Origin: Treponema sp.
Lineage (GTDB): Bacteria > Spirochaetota > Spirochaetia > Treponematales > Breznakiellaceae
DNA: 10,093 nt
NCBI GenBank assembly: GCA_009776715.1
Contig: WRNF01000025.1
Location: 1-10,093 of the forward strand
Direction of reading: 5' to 3'
Positions 5,932 through 10,093 of the stretch are shown here, in pieces. Both the position numbers and the translations under genes were made by a program. Under the pieces are notes generated by a model. It was not told the DNA's origin and searched no databases. It saw only the letters and a program-made list of their open reading frames with translations. Each line of letters begins with the position of its first letter. Within the stretch, counting starts at the first letter, position 1.

Positions 5932-7196
5932 GGCAATGCCTCCGGTAATTCTTCAGTAAATGAACCGGGTAAAACAAGTTCAAGATCGGCAGTTTTCCCT
6001 GTTTCATCCCGCAAAAGTTTTATATTCCGCGCTGTAAAGTTTGTTTGCCTTGTAATCATTGCTCCGGGGGCTTCCACGTAAACAGACATTCCTTTTTTAA
6101 ATAATTTCCCTTCATTGTTTAAGTGCGTATCACATTTTAAATTGTATTTTACGCAGTCGGCAAACATTCGCCCGGCATGTGCTTTAACTGCGTTTTCCAA
6201 TTCCGATCTCGTTTCCGCATCATCAACTGTAATTGTGTCATGGCGCATTATGCCCTTCTTAATTAAAAATTTATTTTCGTATGTGTAGGTCAATGGCTCT
6301 GCCAGCACCTCATTTTTTGTGTAACCTGTAATATGCGAATAAAAACTTTGGGCATTAAATTGCGGCGATATTGATATTAATGGAGCGTACCCTTCTTTAA
6401 ATTGCATAAAAGCGTTTTGTTGTGCAAGTTTATAAAACACCAGCGATCCGTTTTCATCATTCGTAAATAGGAATTTACGCTGTTGGGCAAGTTTTAAAAG
6501 AAATTCTAAAATCTTTTCATTAGGTTCTATTGCAACTTCTGAAAACGGATCGCCTGTTCCGTCCTTAAAAATAATTTTAATTCCGTATGCATCCGCAACT
6601 GGATCGGCAATGTCTTTTATTGTAACATTGTAATATTCAACTGGATATTTTGACGGCGGTACAGTGCAGTCATTTAAAATGCCACATAACGGATATCCCT
6701 GTAATGTTATCTCTGTTGCTTCCGCTTGCAGTTCGGGATCAGGTGTCAATAAAAAACCCTTAAATAACAATTCTCTTAAATAATAAACTGCACAAGTTTT
6801 GAATGCAAAAGGCATTAACGATTCTTTAATATCTTTTACCGCTAAATCATAAGGAGCCGAAAATGAAAAACTGTCGAAAGAATCAGCGGAAAGATTTATT
6901 TCGTATTTTGTGAAACCTGTAAATTTTTTTCCGTCAACAATTATTGAAACATCCTGTTCACTGTCTGAAAGTTCTATTGAACGTAATGTTTGAGGAACAA
7001 CCTGGCTTTCCACAGCATCATCTTGTATTATTAAAACATCTCCCGGATAAATAAGAGGGGAACCGTCTGAGGCTGTTTTTCTACTTGCTAACTGCGGATT
7101 AGCGTCAATAATTTTTTTCCATTTTGAAAATGTGCCATAATACTTAACTGAAATAGCACCGAGGGTGTCGCCTCTTATTACTGCATGGCTATGCAT
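5922..7196 (-). CDS. Baseplate hub / tail protein, Mu gpP-like, with N-terminal LysM
   Basis: This is a 424-residue protein at the end of the tail tube, corresponding to Mu gpP (T4 gp27-like hub). I chose the ATG at 7196 (MHSHAVIRGDTL), which overlaps the previous stop by 8 bp and has GGGAG 10 bases upstream. An ATG 15 codons earlier would put a non-homologous stretch in front of the LysM domain. Residues ~3-56 are a LysM-type fold (VIRGDTLGAISVKYYG, then DANPQLA and PLIYPGDVLIIQD). Residues ~70-110 give the hub barrel signature (VSIIVDGKKFTGF, then DSFSFSAPYD). The middle includes PNEKILEFLLKLAQQRKFLF, typical of the second hub domain. The C-terminal part (GKLFKKGMSVYVEAP, then ADLELVLPGSF) matches the closing region of gpP-type proteins. 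It is complete. Confidence 0.88.
   Translation of the reverse strand: MHSHAVIRGDTLGAISVKYYGTFSKWKKIIDANPQLASRKTASDGSPLIYPGDVLIIQDDAVESQVVPQTLRSIELSDSEQDVSIIVDGKKFTGFTKYEINLSADSFDSFSFSAPYDLAVKDIKESLMPFAFKTCAVYYLRELLFKGFLLTPDPELQAEATEITLQGYPLCGILNDCTVPPSKYPVEYYNVTIKDIADPVADAYGIKIIFKDGTGDPFSEVAIEPNEKILEFLLKLAQQRKFLFTNDENGSLVFYKLAQQNAFMQFKEGYAPLISISPQFNAQSFYSHITGYTKNEVLAEPLTYTYENKFLIKKGIMRHDTITVDDAETRSELENAVKAHAGRMFADCVKYNLKCDTHLNNEGKLFKKGMSVYVEAPGAMITRQTNFTARNIKLLRDETGKTADLELVLPGSFTEELPEALPWE
5939..5943 (-). promoter_or_regulatory. Ribosome binding site of the spike gene
   Basis: GGAGG on the minus strand, 7 bases before the ATG at 5929-5931 and inside the end of the hub gene. It supports that start. 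Confidence 0.6.
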
Positions 7197-8499
7197 AATA
7201 AAACATCTCCCGACCCATGGGCAGTATTTCAAAATCATCAATATTCAAATTGTTTTCAATTATCATCTTGTCTAAATAATAATCATCAACAGAACCGTAT
7301 AATTCCGCGCAAAGTTCAATAAAATTGCGATCCCTGTCAAGTTTTATCTTCCGCCTCATTGGAAGCAAAAAAGAAATATTTAAAATAAAATCAATTGATT
7401 TATGCACTAATTGAATTAATAACAAATATGAATGAGCATTTGAATCTATAAAATTATTATTTTCTATTTTTCTATCTTCAAATTCTTTAATTTCGTTTAA
7501 TAATTCCTTTAACTGTACAGCAACAGCAACTGCCGTTTCCCTTGACATAACGCCATTTCCTGAATAAAAAGCACCGCCTGCAGGAACGCCGCTTGCCGCA
7601 CTTTGCATTATGCTTAAAGCCGCGCCTGAAGCAACAGATGCGGCTGAACCGGATAGAATCAGCCTTGTGCTTGAAAAAGCGTTTTTTATGTTATTAATAC
7701 CAAAAGGATCATTTTTAAATTGCTTTATTATTTGCGTAATAAGCTGGGAATATCCTTTTATTTTTTCAGTGATGTTTATAAACATACGGCTTGGCTTTTT
7801 CATGACGTTTAGAATAAGCCGGGCTATATTTAATTTTAAAATGAATAAATTTTCTACTTTGTTTAATAAGGATTTTACATTGTTTTTTAATTCACTTATT
7901 GAAGTTAAAAAATCTGGATCGTTTAATGCAAGAAATGACAAATTTTCATTTAACATATCGGTTTCTGTATCCAGGGTTGCTGTTATTTGCAATTGTTCGC
8001 TAATATTTTCAATTACAATATTTTCGGCAAATTCTACGGCTGCAGATTCAGAAAATTCTTCAAAATCCGATATAATTTCATCAGATGGCACCGCTTCCAG
8101 GTTTACTGGTTCATCCGTTATTGTTTCAGTAAAAGTGATTGTTACACGGCTTTCATTTATGTTGTTTATTAAATCATTTTCACGTTCTATGCCTCCGGTA
8201 GGTATAACTTTGACAATGCCGTAAACAGGGTGCTGTAATTCCGCTATGCCTCTTTCAAGCAGCGCCGCTTCAAAATCATTTGCATTTTTAACATGATCGT
8301 CGCTGTTGAAAATACAAACAATAGAAAAAGTAACCGGGCCGCCGCCTTGGTGCTGAACATGAGCGCCGTCCCTGTCCGGAAAGGTAAAAACCCCTGTTTT
8401 TAGTTCTGTTTTTTTTGAAAATTTGTCTCCCCATAAAAAAACAAATTCTTTTCCGCTGGGAGCTGTGTATTTTGCTTCTAAAAGTTCTCTGTCCTGCAT
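7189..8499 (-). CDS. Tail / DNA circularisation protein, Mu gpN-like
   Basis: This is a 436-residue tail-tip component between tape measure and hub; Mu gpN carries the DNA-circularisation N-terminal domain (DNA_circ_N). The N-terminus shows the domain: EAKYTAPSGKEFVFLW, FPDRDGAHVQHQGGGPVTF, and CIFNSDDHVKNANDFEAAL, followed by PVYGIVKVIPTGGIE. The middle is long, helical and variable, with an Ala/Ser-rich segment near residues 280-305. The C-terminal ~55 residues form a small LysM-like end (DRDRNFIELCAELYG, then NNLNIDDFEILPMGREMFYY), as seen in gpN relatives. The ATG at 8499 follows the tape measure stop directly (TAAATG), with GGGAGG at 8510-8515. It overlaps the hub gene by 8 bp. Confidence 0.86.
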   Translation of the reverse strand: MQDRELLEAKYTAPSGKEFVFLWGDKFSKKTELKTGVFTFPDRDGAHVQHQGGGPVTFSIVCIFNSDDHVKNANDFEAALLERGIAELQHPVYGIVKVIPTGGIERENDLINNINESRVTITFTETITDEPVNLEAVPSDEIISDFEEFSESAAVEFAENIVIENISEQLQITATLDTETDMLNENLSFLALNDPDFLTSISELKNNVKSLLNKVENLFILKLNIARLILNVMKKPSRMFINITEKIKGYSQLITQIIKQFKNDPFGINNIKNAFSSTRLILSGSAASVASGAALSIMQSAASGVPAGGAFYSGNGVMSRETAVAVAVQLKELLNEIKEFEDRKIENNNFIDSNAHSYLLLIQLVHKSIDFILNISFLLPMRRKIKLDRDRNFIELCAELYGSVDDYYLDKMIIENNLNIDDFEILPMGREMFYYA

Positions 8500-10093
8500 T
8501 TACCTGTTGCCTCCCGATGCCAATACACTGACATTAGGTGAAACCGGCGGGCGCGTTACCTTTGCTGTAGATCCCTGCTCTGCCCTCACCATAATATCAA
8601 CCGCATCGCGGTTTGTTGTTTGACTGTAAATATACCGTTCCGCTGTTGTCATAGGCATTGCTGGCGGTCTGCTTGCCGCTGTCATTGCCGGGCTTATTAA
8701 TTGCGGAGCATAAGAAGTCGGCAAAGAAGAGCTTGTTGTGTTTAAGGTGCGGAAAGCCGGTACTGCGGTGTTTGCTGTTTTTGTAATATTTTCAACCTTT
8801 GCAGGACCGCCAGTAAAAAAATCTTTAACAGCGCCGCCGACACGGCCAAAAAAACCCTTGACTTTTTCCCATCCCTCTTTTATTTTATCGATTAAATTAG
8901 AAAAACCTTCCTTAACTTTTGCAAACGCATTTAAAAAACCCTCCTTAAACCGTGTTAACCCGCCGCCGGTTAATTCGTCTATTTTATCCCAAGTGCTGCC
9001 TGTTACATTTTTAATTCCATCCCATGCGTTACTGGCTGCGTTTTTAATCCCACTCCAGGCTTTTTCCGCTGTGTCTTTTGCGCCGCTCCAAACATCCTTA
9101 AAAAAACCTCCCACTGCTCCAAATACGCTTTTAATTCCGCCCCAGGCTGTGCTGGCTGCGTTTTTTACACCGTCCCAGGCTTTTCCTGCTATGTTTTTTA
9201 CTCCGCCCCAAACATCCCCAAAAAAACCTCCCACTGCTCCAAATACGCTTTTAATTCCGCCCCATGCTTTTCCGGCTATGCTTTTTATCCCGTCCCATGC
9301 TTTTCCGGCTATGTTTTTTACACCATCCCAAACACCTTTAAAAAATCCACCTACTGCCCCAAATATGTTTTTAATTCCCTCCCACGCGTTGCTGGCTGCG
9401 TTTTTAATCCCCTCCCAGGCTTTTTCCGCTATGTTTTTTGCGCCGCCCCAAACGTCCTTAAAGAACCCTCCTACCGCTCCAAACACGCTTTTAATTCCGC
9501 CCCATGTGTTACTGGCTATGTTTTTAATCCCCTCCCAGGCTTCTCCCGCTATGTTTTTTACGCTGTCCCAAAGCCATCCAAAGAAATCACCAATGGCAGA
9601 AAAAGCATTTCCTATTGCTTCAACAACGTCATCCCAATATGCTATCAATGCGATAATGCCGGCAATTAACGCGCCTATTGCCAGAATTATTAAGACTATT
9701 GGATTAGCCGCCATAGCTGCATTTAAAAGCCATTGAATGCCAGTCCATATTTTCCCCGCAACAGCGGCGGCTTTTTGAGCGATAGAAAATGCAATGGTTG
9801 CTATTTTTGCGCCTATCATTCTAGCTTTTAAAAGAACAAACGCCTTCGCCATGCTTAATATATTCTTGACAAAGCCTAAAGCCATTGACGCTTTTTGTGC
9901 AACAGTATGGCCAATAGTTGCAATTTTCGCGCCTATTAATCTAGCTTTTAAAACAACAAATGCTTTCGCCTGGCCAATAATATTTTTTGCAAAATCTAAC
10001 GCCATTGCTATTTTTTGGCGAAGCGTAAATAAAAAGGTTTGTGCTGCCGCCCCCGCTGTGCCGGCTTGGTATAAAGCCATTGCCTTCGTTTGA
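8500..10093 (-). CDS. Tail tape measure protein (5' partial at window edge)
   Basis: The frame is open to the right edge; residues QTKA precede the first ATG at 10080, so the true start probably lies outside. At least 526 residues are visible. Tape measure proteins set tail-tube length and are ejected with the DNA. Counting from the ATG at 10080: residues 31-110 are two 40-residue helical repeats (KAFV.LKAR.IGAKIATI..), residues ~125-149 are a strongly hydrophobic membrane segment (ANPIVLIILAIGALIAGIIA), residues 161-360 are five 40-residue Trp/Phe-rich repeats, and ~360-435 are a basic coiled helical stretch (EGWEKVKGFFGRVGGAV). A Pro/Thr/Ser-rich, probably disordered C-terminus follows. Position directly upstream of the gpN-like gene agrees with the call. 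Trp at 11-residue spacing is a known tape-measure feature. Confidence 0.92.
   Translation of the reverse strand, partial: QTKAMALYQAGTAGAAAQTFLFTLRQKIAMALDFAKNIIGQAKAFVVLKARLIGAKIATIGHTVAQKASMALGFVKNILSMAKAFVLLKARMIGAKIATIAFSIAQKAAAVAGKIWTGIQWLLNAAMAANPIVLIILAIGALIAGIIALIAYWDDVVEAIGNAFSAIGDFFGWLWDSVKNIAGEAWEGIKNIASNTWGGIKSVFGAVGGFFKDVWGGAKNIAEKAWEGIKNAASNAWEGIKNIFGAVGGFFKGVWDGVKNIAGKAWDGIKSIAGKAWGGIKSVFGAVGGFFGDVWGGVKNIAGKAWDGVKNAASTAWGGIKSVFGAVGGFFKDVWSGAKDTAEKAWSGIKNAASNAWDGIKNVTGSTWDKIDELTGGGLTRFKEGFLNAFAKVKEGFSNLIDKIKEGWEKVKGFFGRVGGAVKDFFTGGPAKVENITKTANTAVPAFRTLNTTSSSLPTSYAPQLISPAMTAASRPPAMPMTTAERYIYSQTTNRDAVDIMVRAEQGSTAKVTRPPVSPNVSVLASGGNR
9001..9600 (-). repeat. Five 120-bp tandem repeats in the tape measure gene
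   Basis: The period is exactly 120 bp (40 codons). Each unit reads GAVGGFFKDV, then WGGAKNIAEKA, WEGIKNAASNA and WGGIKSVF with substitutions. It is thus built of Trp-started segments spaced 11 residues apart plus one 18-residue spacing. The rightmost unit (9481-9600) is the most diverged; the inner ones stay close in DNA, for example TAAAAAAACCTCCCACTGCT at 9109 and its copy near 9229. Confidence 0.9.
9751..9990 (-). repeat. Two 120-bp tandem repeats in the N-terminal part of the tape measure gene
   Basis: The period is again 120 bp. The protein units share KN.., then AKAFV.LKAR.IGAKIATI and AQKA. On the plus strand GCGCCTAT...CTAGCTTTTAAAA is seen near 9810 and again near 9930. A partial third copy (RQKIAMALDF) lies just to the right, toward the gene start. 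The sequence is unrelated to the Trp-rich block at 9001-9600. Confidence 0.85.

Noticed and set aside
8738..9736. 332-codon plus-strand frame antisense to the tape measure repeats
   Set aside because: It is openness caused by the 120-bp repeats. The product is a Pro/Phe/Ala repeat with no family resemblance, opposite a convincing tape measure.

Overview
The window is dense phage DNA from a low-GC bacterium. There is essentially no intergenic space, and genes overlap or abut by a few bases. About 85% of it (roughly 1224-10093, minus strand) is a contractile-tail morphogenesis operon in the gene order of phage Mu and its relatives: tape measure, gpN-like DNA-circularisation/tail protein, gpP-like baseplate hub with LysM, gp45-like spike, gp46-like, gp47-like (baseplate J) wedge, gp48-like (DUF2313/YmfQ) wedge, beta-helical tail fibre, and a small last gene in the position of a fibre-assembly protein. 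The host cannot be fixed from the sequence. A spirochaete (Treponema-like) or another low-GC anaerobe carrying Mu-like prophages is my best guess, at low confidence.

The left 1.35 kb runs the opposite way (plus strand). It holds the end of a helix-turn-helix protein that resembles IS3-type transposase OrfA, an unrecognised 131-residue protein ending in a QPELF peptide, and a 283-residue protein that looks like a phage minor structural (neck/tail) protein. The last of these converges on the tail operon and its reading frame overlaps the final tail gene by 130 bp. Its last ~43 residues are simply the antisense of that gene. This suggests that two phage modules were joined here, either two prophages or a rearranged one, and that the plus-strand gene lost its native end.

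The tail genes would work together as follows. The tape measure sets tail-tube length. The N and P proteins build the hub, gp45 makes the membrane-piercing spike, and gp46/gp47/gp48 form the baseplate wedges. The fibre attaches to the wedges through its N-terminus and binds the host with its repeat-rich body. Two genes carry striking internal repeats: the tape measure (exact 120-bp/40-residue units in two separate blocks) and the fibre (about nine beta-helix coils of 24-26 residues). No tRNA, rRNA, CRISPR array, integrase, invertase, second fibre gene or reverse transcriptase is visible. I found no convincing new defence or mobile system. The items most worth checking are the junction at ~1200-1353, the QPELF protein and the two repeat systems.
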